Of a stretch of 64,000 nucleotides of DNA, positions 41,311-50,335 are shown piece after piece (position 1 is the stretch's first letter; every line of letters starts with the position of its first letter). Both the position numbers and the translations under genes were made by a program. The notes below the pieces were generated by a model. It searched no databases, had not been told where the DNA came from, and saw only the letters and a list, made by a program, of their open reading frames with translations. Origin of the DNA: JANOYC01 sp031428675 (lineage in GTDB: Bacteria; Actinomycetota; Actinomycetes; Actinomycetales; Microbacteriaceae); NCBI GenBank assembly GCA_031428675.1, contig JANOYC010000052.1, positions 8,551 to 72,550 of the forward strand. Reading direction: 5' to 3'.

Positions 41311-43540
41311 CCCGGTACACGTCGTAGACCGCGTCGATGCGTCGAACCGCGTTCAGCACTCGGTCGAGGTGCGTGGTGTCCCCCATCTCGAAAACGAACT
41401 TGCTGAGCGCGAGACGCTCGCTCGATGTAGAAACCGTGGCCGAAAGAATGTTGACGTGGTGCTCGCTGAGCACGCGCGTTACGTCTGAGAGCAAGCCGGA
41501 TCGGTCGAGCGCTTCCACTTGAATCTGTACAAGGAAAATGCTCTTCGACGACGGCGCCCATTCCACGTCGATCATGCGCTCGGGTTCATTCAGCAGCGAC
41601 TGCACGTTCTTGCAGTCGCCGCGATGTACCGACACTCCTGCACCGCGTGTGACAAATCCGACGATCTCATCGCCCGGAACCGGCGTGCAGCACTTCGCCA
41701 ATTTCACCAGGATGTCGGGCGCTCCTCGCACCAGAATTCCCGAGTCGCTGTGACGCAATTGACGGCTCTGACCCTTCGCAATGAAGGGAATGTCGGAGTC
41801 CTCGTTCTCGGACTCGGTCTGGAGCGACGCGACGACCTTCTCGATCACCGATTGAGTTGAGACATGCCCTTCGCCGACCGCAGCGTAAAGCGCCGACACG
41901 TCCTCGTAGCGCAAGCTAGCCGCCACTTCCGCGAAGGAATCTTGGCTCATGAGCCTCTGGAGCGGAAGATTCTGCTTGCGCATGGCGCGAGCGATAGCGT
42001 CGCGTCCCTGCTCTATCGCCTCGTCGCGCCGCTCTTTGGTGAACCATTGGCGGATCTTGTTGCGGGCCCGCGGACTCTTGACGAAGTTGAGCCAGTCGTG
42101 GCTAGGGCCGGCATCGGGGTTTTTGGAGGTGAACACCTCCACCGAGTCCCCGCTCTGCAATTCGCTTTCCAACGGAACGAGTCGACCGTTGACTTTGGCG
42201 CCCATGGTGCGGTGGCCGACCTCGGTGTGCACCGCGTAGGCAAAATCGACCGGGGTGGCTCCGGCCGGTAAGCCGATGACTTTGCCCTTGGGCGTGAAAA
42301 CGTAGACCTCTTTTGCCCCGATCTCGAACCGCAGGGATTCAAGGAATTCGCTCGGGTCGCTCGTCTCCGCTTGCCAGTCGGAGATGTGCGCCAGCCACGC
42401 CATGTCGGCTTCGTTCTGAACTGGAGCTGGCGCCTTGCCGGAGTTGACACGCTCCTTGTACTTCCAGTGCGCGGCTACACCGAACTCGGCGCGCTGGTGC
42501 ATTTCGTGCGTGCGGATCTGGATCTCAACGGCACGGCCGCTCGGCCCGATGACCGTCGTGTGAAGCGACTGATACAGGTTGAACTTCGGGGTGGCGATGT
42601 AGTCCTTGAACCGGCCGGGGATCGGATTCCACCGAGCGTGAATTGCGCCCAACACGGCGTAGCAATCGCGAACGCTGTTGACCAGCACCCGGATGCCCAC
42701 GAGGTCGTAGATTTCGTCGAATTCGCGACCGCGCACGATCATCTTCTGGTAGATCGAGTAATACTGCTTCGGCCGGCCAGCAACTGACCCCTTGATGCGT
42801 CCCGACTTGAGGTCTTCGGTGACAGCGTCGATCACGTTCTGCACGAACTCCTCGCGCTGCGGGGTGCGCTGGCGCACGAGGTTCTCGATCTCGACGTACA
42901 GCTTCGGGTGCAGCACTGAGAACGCGAGGTCTTCGAGCTCCCACTTGATCGTCTGGATGCCGAGCCGGTGAGCCAGAGGCGCGTAGATTTCGAGCGTCTC
43001 CTGCGCTTTGCGCGTTGCCGCCTCCTGTGGCACGAATCCCCAGGTGCGAGCATTGTGCAGTCGGTCGGCAAGCTTGATCACGAGCACGCGGATGTCTTTC
43101 GACATGGCCACGACCATCTTCCGCACCGTCTCGGCCTGTGCGCTGTCGCCGTATTTGAGTTTGTCGAGTTTTGTGACACCGTCGACGAGCATCGCCACTT
43201 CGTCACCGAAGTCGCGTCGCAGGAGGTCCAGTGTGTAGTCGGTGTCTTCAACAGTGTCGTGCAGGAGCGCCGCGACGATCGTCTTCACACCTATTCCAAG
43301 GTCAGCGAGAATCTGTGCGACCGCGACCGGGTGCGTGATGTACGGCTCGCCGCTTTTGCGCTTCTGACCGCGGTGGGCGAGTTCTGCCGCTACGTAGGCG
43401 CGCTCAACGAGCGCGATGTCCGCTTTCGGGTGGTGCAGACGCACGGTTCGGACCAGGCGATCGACCGCGCCATCCGGTTGAGCACGCGAGAAAATGCGCG
43501 GCAACAAAGAGCGGAGTGCTGCCGTGGATGTATCTGTCAT
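41297..43540 (-). CDS. rel: Bifunctional (p)ppGpp synthetase/hydrolase Rel
   Basis: This 747-residue enzyme is the stringent-response master. The HD hydrolase domain (about 50-200) shows ALLHDTVEDT; the synthetase domain has EIYDLVGIRVLV and RFKDYIATPKFNLYQSLHT; then come TGS (about 400-465, VYVFTPKGKVIGLPAGATP) and a C-terminal ACT domain (about 670-747). Both activities should be intact. It has SD GGGGGAGG and a possible TAGAAT -10 close upstream. The 3' end overlaps the convergent AbiEi-like gene. Confidence 0.96.
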   Translation of the reverse strand: MTDTSTAALRSLLPRIFSRAQPDGAVDRLVRTVRLHHPKADIALVERAYVAAELAHRGQKRKSGEPYITHPVAVAQILADLGIGVKTIVAALLHDTVEDTDYTLDLLRRDFGDEVAMLVDGVTKLDKLKYGDSAQAETVRKMVVAMSKDIRVLVIKLADRLHNARTWGFVPQEAATRKAQETLEIYAPLAHRLGIQTIKWELEDLAFSVLHPKLYVEIENLVRQRTPQREEFVQNVIDAVTEDLKSGRIKGSVAGRPKQYYSIYQKMIVRGREFDEIYDLVGIRVLVNSVRDCYAVLGAIHARWNPIPGRFKDYIATPKFNLYQSLHTTVIGPSGRAVEIQIRTHEMHQRAEFGVAAHWKYKERVNSGKAPAPVQNEADMAWLAHISDWQAETSDPSEFLESLRFEIGAKEVYVFTPKGKVIGLPAGATPVDFAYAVHTEVGHRTMGAKVNGRLVPLESELQSGDSVEVFTSKNPDAGPSHDWLNFVKSPRARNKIRQWFTKERRDEAIEQGRDAIARAMRKQNLPLQRLMSQDSFAEVAASLRYEDVSALYAAVGEGHVSTQSVIEKVVASLQTESENEDSDIPFIAKGQSRQLRHSDSGILVRGAPDILVKLAKCCTPVPGDEIVGFVTRGAGVSVHRGDCKNVQSLLNEPERMIDVEWAPSSKSIFLVQIQVEALDRSGLLSDVTRVLSEHHVNILSATVSTSSERLALSKFVFEMGDTTHLDRVLNAVRRIDAVYDVYRVSSG

Positions 43541-43558
43541 GCCCGCCTCCCCCGACCG

Positions 43559-43564
43559 ATTCTA
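43559..43564 (-). promoter_or_regulatory. Candidate -10 hexamer of rel
   Basis: TAGAAT on the minus strand stands 18 bp before the rel ATG and is followed by the GGGGGAGG ribosome-binding site. The -35 was not convincing. Confidence 0.4.
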
Positions 43565-43620
43565 GACGCGCGCCCAAGCGAGTGCTGCTGGCCGCTGGTG
43601 CCCGGTGCTGGCAGGCAGTG

Positions 43621-44613
43621 TCATCGGGCTGCGTCGCTCGACTCTGCCACGGTTGCGGACTTCGCTCCCTGTTTCTTCACCACGGGCTCCTTCTCCCGTA
43701 GCAGCGAATACAAGGGTGCCGCGATGAAAATCGTCGAATAGGTTCCCACGAGAATTCCGATGAACAGCGCGAGGCTGATGTCGCGAAGCGTTCCGGCTCC
43801 TAGGAGGAGTGTTCCGATGAAGAGAATGGCAGCGACCGGCAGAATTGCCACCACCGAAGTGTTGATAGAGCGCACGAGGGTTTGATTGACCGCCAGGTTC
43901 ACGGATTGCGCAAACGTGCGACGCGATCCTTCACCGTCTTCGTCAGTGTTCTCACGAATCTTGTCGAAGACCACCACGGTGTCGTAGAGCGAATAGCCGA
44001 GAATGGTGAGGAACCCGATGACCGCCGCGGGCGTGACCTCGAACCCGACGATCCCATAGATGCCTGCCGTAATTACCAGGTCGTGCAACAGCGCCACGAT
44101 CGCCGCCACCGACATCTTCCAGGTGCGGAAGTACAGCGCCATCACGATCGCCGCCATGGCGATGAACGCGAGGAGCGCGCGGAGCGCCTGGCTCGTGATG
44201 TCTGCGCCCCACGTCGCGCCGATGAACGACGATGTCACGCGGTTGACGGGCACGTCGTACGCCTCGGCCAGCGCCTTGGTGACTTCGACCGTCTCATCCG
44301 GAGTCAACTGTTCGGTCTGCACTCGCACAGAGTTTGCGCCAACCACCGACACCCGCGGAGACGCGCCCGCGTTGACAGATTCCACGGCATCGATCGCGAG
44401 TGATTGCTTGAGCGACGCGACCTCGGCGATCTGGAACTCTGAGCCACCGCGGAACTCGATGCCGAAGATGAATCCGCCCCGAAGGAACGGGATGGTCACA
44501 GCAGCGACGATTGCGACGAGTGCGATGGTGAACCACAGTCTGCGGCGGCCGACGAAATCGATCGATCGTTCTCCGGTATAGAGCTGGTTGCCGAAGTCGG
44601 AGAATTTCGTCAT
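43621..44613 (-). CDS. secF: Protein translocase subunit SecF
   Basis: This 330-residue membrane protein has six expected transmembrane segments. It has the SecF hallmark FGIEFRGGSEFQIAE (P1 start), RALLAFIAMAAIVMALYF and GYSLYDTVVVFDKIREN. It pairs with SecD to pull preproteins outward using the proton gradient. It begins at the last base of secD, so the two are coupled. Both ends are normal. Confidence 0.95.
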   Translation of the reverse strand: MTKFSDFGNQLYTGERSIDFVGRRRLWFTIALVAIVAAVTIPFLRGGFIFGIEFRGGSEFQIAEVASLKQSLAIDAVESVNAGASPRVSVVGANSVRVQTEQLTPDETVEVTKALAEAYDVPVNRVTSSFIGATWGADITSQALRALLAFIAMAAIVMALYFRTWKMSVAAIVALLHDLVITAGIYGIVGFEVTPAAVIGFLTILGYSLYDTVVVFDKIRENTDEDGEGSRRTFAQSVNLAVNQTLVRSINTSVVAILPVAAILFIGTLLLGAGTLRDISLALFIGILVGTYSTIFIAAPLYSLLREKEPVVKKQGAKSATVAESSDAAR

Positions 44614-46376
44614 CAGGAATCCTTCCCCTTCGTCGCGCTAGAGGAACTGTCGCCCTCGAGCTTCGTGGCCGTTCGTGTGCCCGCGGCTTCTGCAGCACGC
44701 CGCTCGGCGATGGTCTGGCGTCGCTGGGCCTCGCGACTTGCGCCGGTGGACTTGCCGGTAGCGGCTACCGGCGCCCGGAACTGCGCCCGACCGCGGTAGA
44801 CCGCACCCAGTGCATGAGGGTCCAGACCGCTCAACCGATGTCCGTCGCCGAAGAACCTGGTGCGGGCCATCAACTGCAACAGTGGGTGTGTGAACAAGCT
44901 CACGACGAGGAGGTCGACGAGAGTGGTGAGACCGAGAGTGAGGGCGAAACCTCGGACGTTACCCACCGCGAGCAGGAAGAGAATCGCAGCCGCGAGGAAG
45001 TTGACGGCATCCGATGCGATGACTGTGCGGATCGCGCGCTTCCAGCCGGCTTCGACGGCGGACTCCAGCCCGCGTCCGTCGCGCAACTCATCGCGAATGC
45101 GCTCGAAGTAGACGATGAACGAGTCGGCGGTGATGCCGATGGCGACGATCAATCCGGCCACGCCGGCGAGTGAGAGTCGGTACCCCTCTCGCCACGACAA
45201 ATAGGTCACGATCAAGTAGGTGATGAGCGCGGCAATCAGAAGGGACGCGATGGTCACTGTTCCGAGTGCTCGGTACTGGATCAGCGAATAGATGACGACG
45301 AGCAGCAAACCAATTCCACCCGCGATCAGACCGCTGACTAGTTGCGCGGAACCGAGAGTGGCGGAGATGGTGTCGCGGCTCTGCACCTCGAAGCCAATGG
45401 GGAGCGCGCCGAACTTCAGCTGGTCCGCGAGAGTCTTGGAGGTTTCCCGTGTGAACGATCCGGTGATCTGCGGGCGACCGTCGGTGATCACGGCACGCGT
45501 TGTCGGGGCAGAGATCACGGTGCCGTCGAGAACGATGGCGAACTGGTTGCGCACTCCGGTGAGGTTGAACAGTCGTTGCGTGACGTCGGCGAATTGCCGC
45601 GTTCCCTCGTCGTTGAAAACGATGTTGACGCCCCACTGACCGGTGGATGCGCCCTGCGCTGTCGTGACGAGGCTATTGGTCGCGTCGGCAATCGTCTCGC
45701 CCGCAACTTCCACCGGTCCGAGGACGTATTTGAACTCGCCCGTGTCCTGACAGGTGACGAGCGGCTCGGCGGCGGGCGCTACGTTCGTGTTGAGTGTCTC
45801 GATTTCGGCACAGTCGAGATTGTCGAATTGCTCTTGCAGCTTCGGAGTGATCCAGTTCGGGTCGCTGGCATCGGTCGGCGCGACTGTCGGCGTTTCTACC
45901 GGAGCGGGGGTTTCTGTGGGGACGGGAGTTGCCGTTGGCGCCTCGGTGCTTCCCTCTTCGCCGACACTGCTTGTGGCTGCCAGGTCGGTGACGAGCACCG
46001 GACGGAACTCGAGCTTCGCCGACGACTGGATGCGGTTGAGAGTCTCCTCGTCGGGCGTGCCGGGAATCGTCACGACGATGTTCTGGTTGCCCTGGGTGTT
46101 GATCTCCGCTTCGGAGACGCCGCTCGCGTCAACGCGCTGCCGGATGATCGCGACGGCCTGATCGAGCTGTTCGCCGGTGACGGATTGCCCGCTCTCCAGT
46201 TGGGGAGCGAGAATGATCTGCGTGCCGCCCTCGAGGTCGAGCGCGAGCTTCGGCGCCCACGAGCCCGATGCAAACAACACCCCGTAGGTGTTCACACCGA
46301 TCAGGGCAATGATGATCACGGCGAGCCACGTGAGCGAACGCCACGCCTTCTTCACCGGTTTGGTGCGAGCAGCCAC
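44613..46376 (-). CDS. secD: Protein translocase subunit SecD
   Basis: This 587-residue membrane protein has an N-terminal helix (about 15-33), the ALDLEGGTQIILAP motif, and a large external P1 domain. The P1 domain has a Pro/Thr/Glu-rich insertion (TPVPTETPAPVETPTVAPT, roughly 160-180). The last ~250 residues contain the five further membrane segments, with GIGLLLVVIYSLIQYRALG and IGITADSFIVYFERIRDE. A basic ~70-residue cytoplasmic tail follows. It is coupled to secF. Confidence 0.95.
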   Translation of the reverse strand: MAARTKPVKKAWRSLTWLAVIIIALIGVNTYGVLFASGSWAPKLALDLEGGTQIILAPQLESGQSVTGEQLDQAVAIIRQRVDASGVSEAEINTQGNQNIVVTIPGTPDEETLNRIQSSAKLEFRPVLVTDLAATSSVGEEGSTEAPTATPVPTETPAPVETPTVAPTDASDPNWITPKLQEQFDNLDCAEIETLNTNVAPAAEPLVTCQDTGEFKYVLGPVEVAGETIADATNSLVTTAQGASTGQWGVNIVFNDEGTRQFADVTQRLFNLTGVRNQFAIVLDGTVISAPTTRAVITDGRPQITGSFTRETSKTLADQLKFGALPIGFEVQSRDTISATLGSAQLVSGLIAGGIGLLLVVIYSLIQYRALGTVTIASLLIAALITYLIVTYLSWREGYRLSLAGVAGLIVAIGITADSFIVYFERIRDELRDGRGLESAVEAGWKRAIRTVIASDAVNFLAAAILFLLAVGNVRGFALTLGLTTLVDLLVVSLFTHPLLQLMARTRFFGDGHRLSGLDPHALGAVYRGRAQFRAPVAATGKSTGASREAQRRQTIAERRAAEAAGTRTATKLEGDSSSSATKGKDS

Positions 46377-46430
46377 CTGGGACTCAGCTTTCTACGGTCG
46401 TTGTTCGCGCGGTTGCGGCGGGCAACGGAG

Positions 46431-46457
46431 CGGGTGGCCCGGAATCCGGACCACCCG
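46431..46457 (-). terminator. Hairpin between yajC and secD
   Basis: CGGGTGG (46431-46437) pairs with CCACCCG (46451-46457), with an inner CCGG/CCGG pairing. It lies 12 bp past the yajC stop and 54 bp before secD. Without a U run it may reduce rather than stop read-through. Confidence 0.5.
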
Positions 46458-46469
46458 TGTCTTGGTCAG

Positions 46470-46961
46470 TTACTCGTCGATGTTCTTGCGCGCTCGCGGC
46501 TTCTTCACCACGGTCGCATCGTCGTCTGTTACCGAATCGATCGTCACGTCCTGGGAGTCAGCGGGAGTGGCGGCTTCAACCGTGCGCTCACCGAACTCTG
46601 GAGCAGCGGCGAGTGCCTCGGCCTTCTCGCGCTCCTCCTGCTCGGCGGTCGCACGGGCCATAGCCTCCTCGACCGAACGCGGTGCGTCGCTGTCTGCATC
46701 GTCGCCGTTGATCACGCGCGTGATCGTCTGGCGGTGCACCCGGATGACGGTGCCGGGGCTTGTTTCGACCTCAGCGACGTTGGAGATCTCATCCACCGAC
46801 AGTAGGGTGCCGAAAACGCCGAAGTTGGTCATAATCTCGGCGCCCGGACGAATCTGCGACTGCAGCTTTTCGAGGTCTGCCTTGCGCTTGCGGCTGTTTC
46901 GGAACATGAAGAAAATGAGCACGCCCAAGACGGCGAGCATTGCAATAGTCAATGGATCCAT
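46470..46961 (-). CDS. yajC: Preprotein translocase subunit YajC
   Basis: This 163-residue protein has a single N-terminal membrane helix (about 3-20, PLTIAMLAVLGVLIFFMFR) followed by a basic patch (NSRKRKADLEKLQSQ) and the YajC core GAEIMTNFGVFGTLLSVDE. The C-terminal ~70 residues are acidic and unstructured. It sits upstream of secD-secF and downstream of ruvB, the standard ruvCAB-yajC-secDF order. Confidence 0.93.
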   Translation of the reverse strand: MDPLTIAMLAVLGVLIFFMFRNSRKRKADLEKLQSQIRPGAEIMTNFGVFGTLLSVDEISNVAEVETSPGTVIRVHRQTITRVINGDDADSDAPRSVEEAMARATAEQEEREKAEALAAAPEFGERTVEAATPADSQDVTIDSVTDDDATVVKKPRARKNIDE

Positions 46962-47051
46962 GGAGAAGGTACCTTCCGGAAGTCTGTAGTGGGCCGAAGC
47001 ACTCGGTCAGATCGTCGGGGTCAGGCGCTCGGCCCCGAGTGGCCACACAGA

Positions 47052-47057
47052 ATTATA
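47052..47057 (-). promoter_or_regulatory. Consensus -10 hexamer upstream of yajC
   Basis: A perfect TATAAT on the minus strand overlaps the ruvB stop codon and would give an ~85-nt leader for yajC-secDF. The -35 region has no TTGACA, so the call is tentative. Confidence 0.4.
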
Positions 47058-48090
47058 GGTCATGCCCGAACAGGTGGTCGGCAGAGCGGTCGATGCCGAA
47101 GTGTCGCCACGCCGACGCCGTCGCGACTCGTCCACGCGGCGTTCTGGTCAGCATCCCGATTCTCACGAGGAAAGGCTCAACCACAGACTCGACGGTTTCG
47201 GACTCCTCGCCGACCGAAACTGCAAGGGTGTTGAGGCCGACTGGTCCGCCGTCGAACCGGGTGAGCACGGTGGTCATCACCGCGCGGTCGAGCCGATCGA
47301 GCCCGAGCGAATCCACGTCATAGAGGTCAAGCGCGGCGTGCACTTCGGTGAGACCCGCCCGCGAGGCGTTGACGAGCGCATAATCCCTGACGCGTCGCAG
47401 CAGTCGGTTCGCGATGCGCGGCGTGCCGCGGCAGCGGCCGGCGATCTCGGCAAGGGCTTCTCGGTCGATGTCCAGGTCGAGCAAGCGCGCGGCCCGCGTG
47501 AGCACGAGCGTCAACTCTTTTTCGTCATAGAACTCGAGGTGGGCAGTGAAACCGAAGCGATCGCGCAACGGGTTCGGCAACAATCCGGATCGTGTGGTCG
47601 CGCCGACGAGGGTGAACGGAGCAAGATCCAACGGAATGGAGGTGGCACCCGCGCCCTTGCCGACCATGATGTCGATCCGGAAGTCCTCCATCGCCAGATA
47701 GAGCATCTCCTCGGCCGAGCGCGCCATGCGGTGGATCTCGTCGATGAAAAGTACTTCACCCGGAACGAGTGAGGAGAGCACCGCGGCCAGGTCGCCCGCG
47801 TGTTGGATGGCCGGGCCACTCGACATCCGTAGCGGACGATCGCTCTCGTGCGCCACGATCATAGCGAGAGTGGTCTTGCCGAGGCCGGGCGGACCCGCGA
47901 GCAGGATGTGATCGGGGGTGCGATTCTGCATTCCGGCCGCCTGCAGCAAGAGCTGCAACTGACCGCGAACCTTGCTTTGACCGACAAACTCCCCCAGCGA
48001 GCGGGGGCGCAAGGCACCCTCGAATGCCAACTCCGCATCCGATTCCGGTTGCGGACTGACGATCGGGTCGAGCGCGTTCTTCTCGGTCAT
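47053..48090 (-). CDS. ruvB: Holliday junction branch migration ATPase RuvB
   Basis: This 345-residue AAA+ motor has Walker A GPPGLGKTT (66-74), Walker B LFIDEIHR, sensor I VGATTRSGLLPNPLRDRFG and the arginine finger in PLRDRFG. A C-terminal winged helix ends with the LTRTPRGRVAT segment. It overlaps ruvA by 4 bp. It drives branch migration with RuvA. Confidence 0.97.
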   Translation of the reverse strand: MTEKNALDPIVSPQPESDAELAFEGALRPRSLGEFVGQSKVRGQLQLLLQAAGMQNRTPDHILLAGPPGLGKTTLAMIVAHESDRPLRMSSGPAIQHAGDLAAVLSSLVPGEVLFIDEIHRMARSAEEMLYLAMEDFRIDIMVGKGAGATSIPLDLAPFTLVGATTRSGLLPNPLRDRFGFTAHLEFYDEKELTLVLTRAARLLDLDIDREALAEIAGRCRGTPRIANRLLRRVRDYALVNASRAGLTEVHAALDLYDVDSLGLDRLDRAVMTTVLTRFDGGPVGLNTLAVSVGEESETVESVVEPFLVRIGMLTRTPRGRVATASAWRHFGIDRSADHLFGHDL

Positions 48091-48710
48091 CGTTCGCTGC
48101 TTCCCGCAAGTTGCTGTGGCCCGAGTTGGGCAAGGGCACGTCGCAAGACCGCCTGCACGTTGCCGAGTTCAACCGAGGGTGCGTGTGCGAGCGCATCGTC
48201 GACGGCTTGCGTCGCCGTGCGCTCGGGCCAGCCGAGGCCGACGAGTGCAGCGACCACGCTCGCGGTCACCTGCGACGGACCGCTTGATGCTGCCGCTGTC
48301 GGAGCGTGGGTGGCGATGAGCTTGCCCGTCAACGACACCACGATGAGCTTCGCGGTCTTCGGCCCGATGCCGGAGACCTTGCGGAAGGCTGCGTCGTCGT
48401 CGGCTGCGACGGCGCGGGCGACGTCTTCTGGAGCCATCACCGAGAGCACACCCGCCGCCGATTTGGGACCAACCCCCGTGACGCCGCGCAGCAGATCGAA
48501 GACGGCGAGTTGTTCGGCATCCGCGAAGCCATACAAGCTCAGGTCGTCTTCGCGCACGATCAAAGCGGTGCGCAGCACGGTTTCCTGGCCGACGCGCATC
48601 CCCAAGGCGTGGTTGGCGGTGACGTTGACGGCGAGGCCCACGCCCCCGACCTCCACGACCGCGGTCGTGCCGGCCACCGCGATGACGGTGCCGCGGAGGG
48701 ATGAAATCAT
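48087..48710 (-). CDS. ruvA: Holliday junction DNA helicase subunit RuvA
   Basis: This 207-residue junction-binding tetramer subunit has an N-terminal OB domain (ISSLRGTVIAVAGTTAVVEVGG), two helix-hairpin-helix motifs (LLRGVTGVGPKSAAGVLS and FRKVSGIGPKTAKLIVVSL) and a C-terminal RuvB-contact domain (AALVGLGWPERTATQAVDDAL). It overlaps ruvC and ruvB by 4 bp each. Confidence 0.96.
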   Translation of the reverse strand: MISSLRGTVIAVAGTTAVVEVGGVGLAVNVTANHALGMRVGQETVLRTALIVREDDLSLYGFADAEQLAVFDLLRGVTGVGPKSAAGVLSVMAPEDVARAVAADDDAAFRKVSGIGPKTAKLIVVSLTGKLIATHAPTAAASSGPSQVTASVVAALVGLGWPERTATQAVDDALAHAPSVELGNVQAVLRRALAQLGPQQLAGSSER

Positions 48711-49276
48711 TGGCCCAGCCTACGTTTGGCGCTCCCTTTCTCTGCGTCGCGCCACGCCCTCTGCGCAGGAGTCAGCACGGACTCAAACGGCGTCGCGGCG
48801 GGAACGCGCCACGCATGGCAGATCGCGATTGCGAGCGCGTCGGCGGCGTCGGCCGGAGTAGGCGGCGCGTCGAGCCCGAGGATCTTCGCAACCATGGTGG
48901 CCACTTGCGCCTTCTCTGCGGCGCCGTAGCCGGTGATGGCCGCCTTCACTTCGGTCGGGGTGTGCAGGCCCACCGGGATGCCGTTGGCCGCGGCCGCATA
49001 CAAGGCCACTCCACTGGCCTGTGCCGTGCCCATCACGGTGCGCAGGTTCTGCTGGGCGAACACCCGCTCGATCGCCATGCTCTGGGGTTTGAACTCGTCG
49101 ATGGCCGCGCGGATGCCGTCAGCGATGGCAAGAACACGCTGTTCCAGCGGCAGTTCCGGGGTCGTGCGTATCACCGAGACGTGCACGAGTGTTGCCGTGC
49201 GATTGGGTTCGACGTCGACGATTCCCACGCCGCACCGGGTGAGTCCGGGATCGATTCCGAGAACCCGGACTGTCAC
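48707..49276 (-). CDS. ruvC: Crossover junction endodeoxyribonuclease RuvC
   Basis: This 189-residue RNase H-fold resolvase has its catalytic acids in VLGIDPGLTRCGVGIVD, in MAIERVF and in PTPADAADALAIAICHA. It cuts Holliday junctions opened by RuvAB. It follows yebC by 6 bp, the conserved actinobacterial order. The tail (QRAWRDAEKGSAKRRLGQ) is basic. Confidence 0.96.
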   Translation of the reverse strand: MTVRVLGIDPGLTRCGVGIVDVEPNRTATLVHVSVIRTTPELPLEQRVLAIADGIRAAIDEFKPQSMAIERVFAQQNLRTVMGTAQASGVALYAAAANGIPVGLHTPTEVKAAITGYGAAEKAQVATMVAKILGLDAPPTPADAADALAIAICHAWRVPAATPFESVLTPAQRAWRDAEKGSAKRRLGQ

Positions 49277-49282
49277 CGTTGT

Positions 49283-50041
49283 CTAGTCCTCGTCGAGTGC
49301 AGCCTGGACGTGCTCCGGAATGTCGAAGTTGGCGTAGACGTTCTGCACGTCGTCGCTGTCTTCGAGCGCGTCGATCAAGCGGAAGACCTTGCGAGCAGTC
49401 TCAGCATCAACCTCCACGTGAAGGTTGGGGACGAACTCGGCGTCGGCCGAGTCGTAGTCGATTCCGGCATCCTGCAATGCCGTGCGGGCCGCTACCAGTT
49501 GCGACGGCTCGGTGATGACTTCGAATCCCCCGCCACGGTCGGTCACTTCTTCGGCACCGGCGTCGAGAACCGCCATGAGGATGTCGTCCTCCGTCACGTC
49601 GTCGACCTTCGTGATTGAAATGACACCCTTGCGATTGAAGTTGTAGGCAACGCTGCCGGGATCGGCCATGGTGCCGCCATTCCGGGTCATCGCAGTGCGC
49701 ACATCGGCTGCGGCGCGGTTGCGGTTATCGGTGAGGCACTCGATCAACAAGGCTACGCCGTGAGGTCCGTAGCCCTCGTACATGATCGTCTGATAGTCGA
49801 CCGTTTCGCCGGTGAGTCCGGCTCCGCGCTTGATCGCGCGGTCGATGTTGTCGTTGGGAACGGACGTCTTCTTGGCCTTCTGCACTGCATCGACCAGGGT
49901 CGGGTTGCCCGACATATCTGCTCCGCCGATTTTCGCGGCAACCTCGATGTTCTTGATGAGCTTGGCGAACGACTTCGCGCGGCGCGAGTCGATGATCGCC
50001 TTCTTGTGCTTCGTGGTTGCCCACTTGGAATGGCCTGACAT
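49283..50041 (-). CDS. yebC: YebC/PmpR family transcriptional or translational regulator
   Basis: This 252-residue protein starts MSGHSKWATTKHKKAIIDSR, the invariant YebC opening, and keeps KIGGADMSGNPTL, VPNDNIDRAIKRG and YEGYGPHGVALLIE. YebC proteins have been linked to transcription control and lately to polyproline translation. The open frame runs much further upstream but that part covers repeats and is not coding. No Shine-Dalgarno precedes the ATG; a TACACT hexamer lies 7 bp upstream, so the mRNA is probably leaderless. Confidence 0.95.
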   Translation of the reverse strand: MSGHSKWATTKHKKAIIDSRRAKSFAKLIKNIEVAAKIGGADMSGNPTLVDAVQKAKKTSVPNDNIDRAIKRGAGLTGETVDYQTIMYEGYGPHGVALLIECLTDNRNRAAADVRTAMTRNGGTMADPGSVAYNFNRKGVISITKVDDVTEDDILMAVLDAGAEEVTDRGGGFEVITEPSQLVAARTALQDAGIDYDSADAEFVPNLHVEVDAETARKVFRLIDALEDSDDVQNVYANFDIPEHVQAALDED

Positions 50042-50048
50042 GTCGAAT

Positions 50049-50054
50049 AGTGTA
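50049..50054 (-). promoter_or_regulatory. -10 hexamer for a leaderless yebC transcript
   Basis: TACACT ends 7 bp before the A of the yebC ATG, so transcription would begin at or next to the start codon. No ribosome-binding sequence is present between them. TANNNT at this spacing is the usual sign of leaderless mRNAs in Actinobacteria. Confidence 0.6.
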
Positions 50055-50065
50055 CCCAGCCGTCG

Positions 50066-50096
50066 CGGCCCTCGGCCCGCGGCCCTCGGCCCTCGG
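50066..50096. repeat. Short GC-rich repeat of CGGCCCTCGG
   Basis: Three copies of CGGCCCTCGG occur at 50066-50075, 50080-50089 and 50087-50096, the last two overlapping. They stand upstream of yebC between its -10 and the first 86-bp element. The function is unknown. Confidence 0.6.
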
Positions 50097-50117
50097 CCGG
50101 CGGCCCGCTCGCCGAAA

Positions 50118-50203
50118 GCGCGAAATTCAGGCACGACGAACTGACACGCCGCTGTGGGGACGCAACACGCCGACCACTCGCGCATCCTGCCTGAATTTCG
50201 TGC
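50118..50203. repeat. 86-bp inverted-repeat element, copy 2
   Basis: The left arm GCGCGAAATTCAGGCA (50118-50133) and right arm TGCCTGAATTTCGTGC (50188-50203) enclose 54 bp. The first bases of the interior, CGACGAACTGACAC, match copy 1 (CGAAGAACTG) and copy 3 (GTGACAC) in part. It lies in the 446-bp yebC-pdxT gap, 132 bp from copy 3 and in the same orientation. Confidence 0.85.
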
Positions 50204-50267
50204 AGGAGCAAGGCGTGCCCGTCTGAGGGACTGCTCACAGAGCGGTGGGAGGGAGTGCGCCACAAGA

Positions 50268-50303
50268 GGGGGCGTGCAGCGGTCCCGAAACGGGGGCGTG
50301 CAG
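50268..50303. repeat. 12-bp direct repeat between the two elements
   Basis: GGGGGCGTGCAG is repeated exactly at 50268-50279 and 50292-50303, 24 bp apart. The spacer between the two 86-bp elements (50204-50335) otherwise contains no recognisable feature. Confidence 0.6.
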
Positions 50304-50335
50304 GGCGCGAGCACGCGGGAATAGCACTGATGGAT

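Noticed and set aside
45342..46805. A 487-codon open frame on the plus strand
   Set aside because: It is opposite secD and yajC, without motifs or a ribosome-binding site.
50042..50314. An N-terminal extension of yebC
   Set aside because: The added codons translate the repeat elements and a GC-rich tract; the canonical MSGHSKW start is at 50041.
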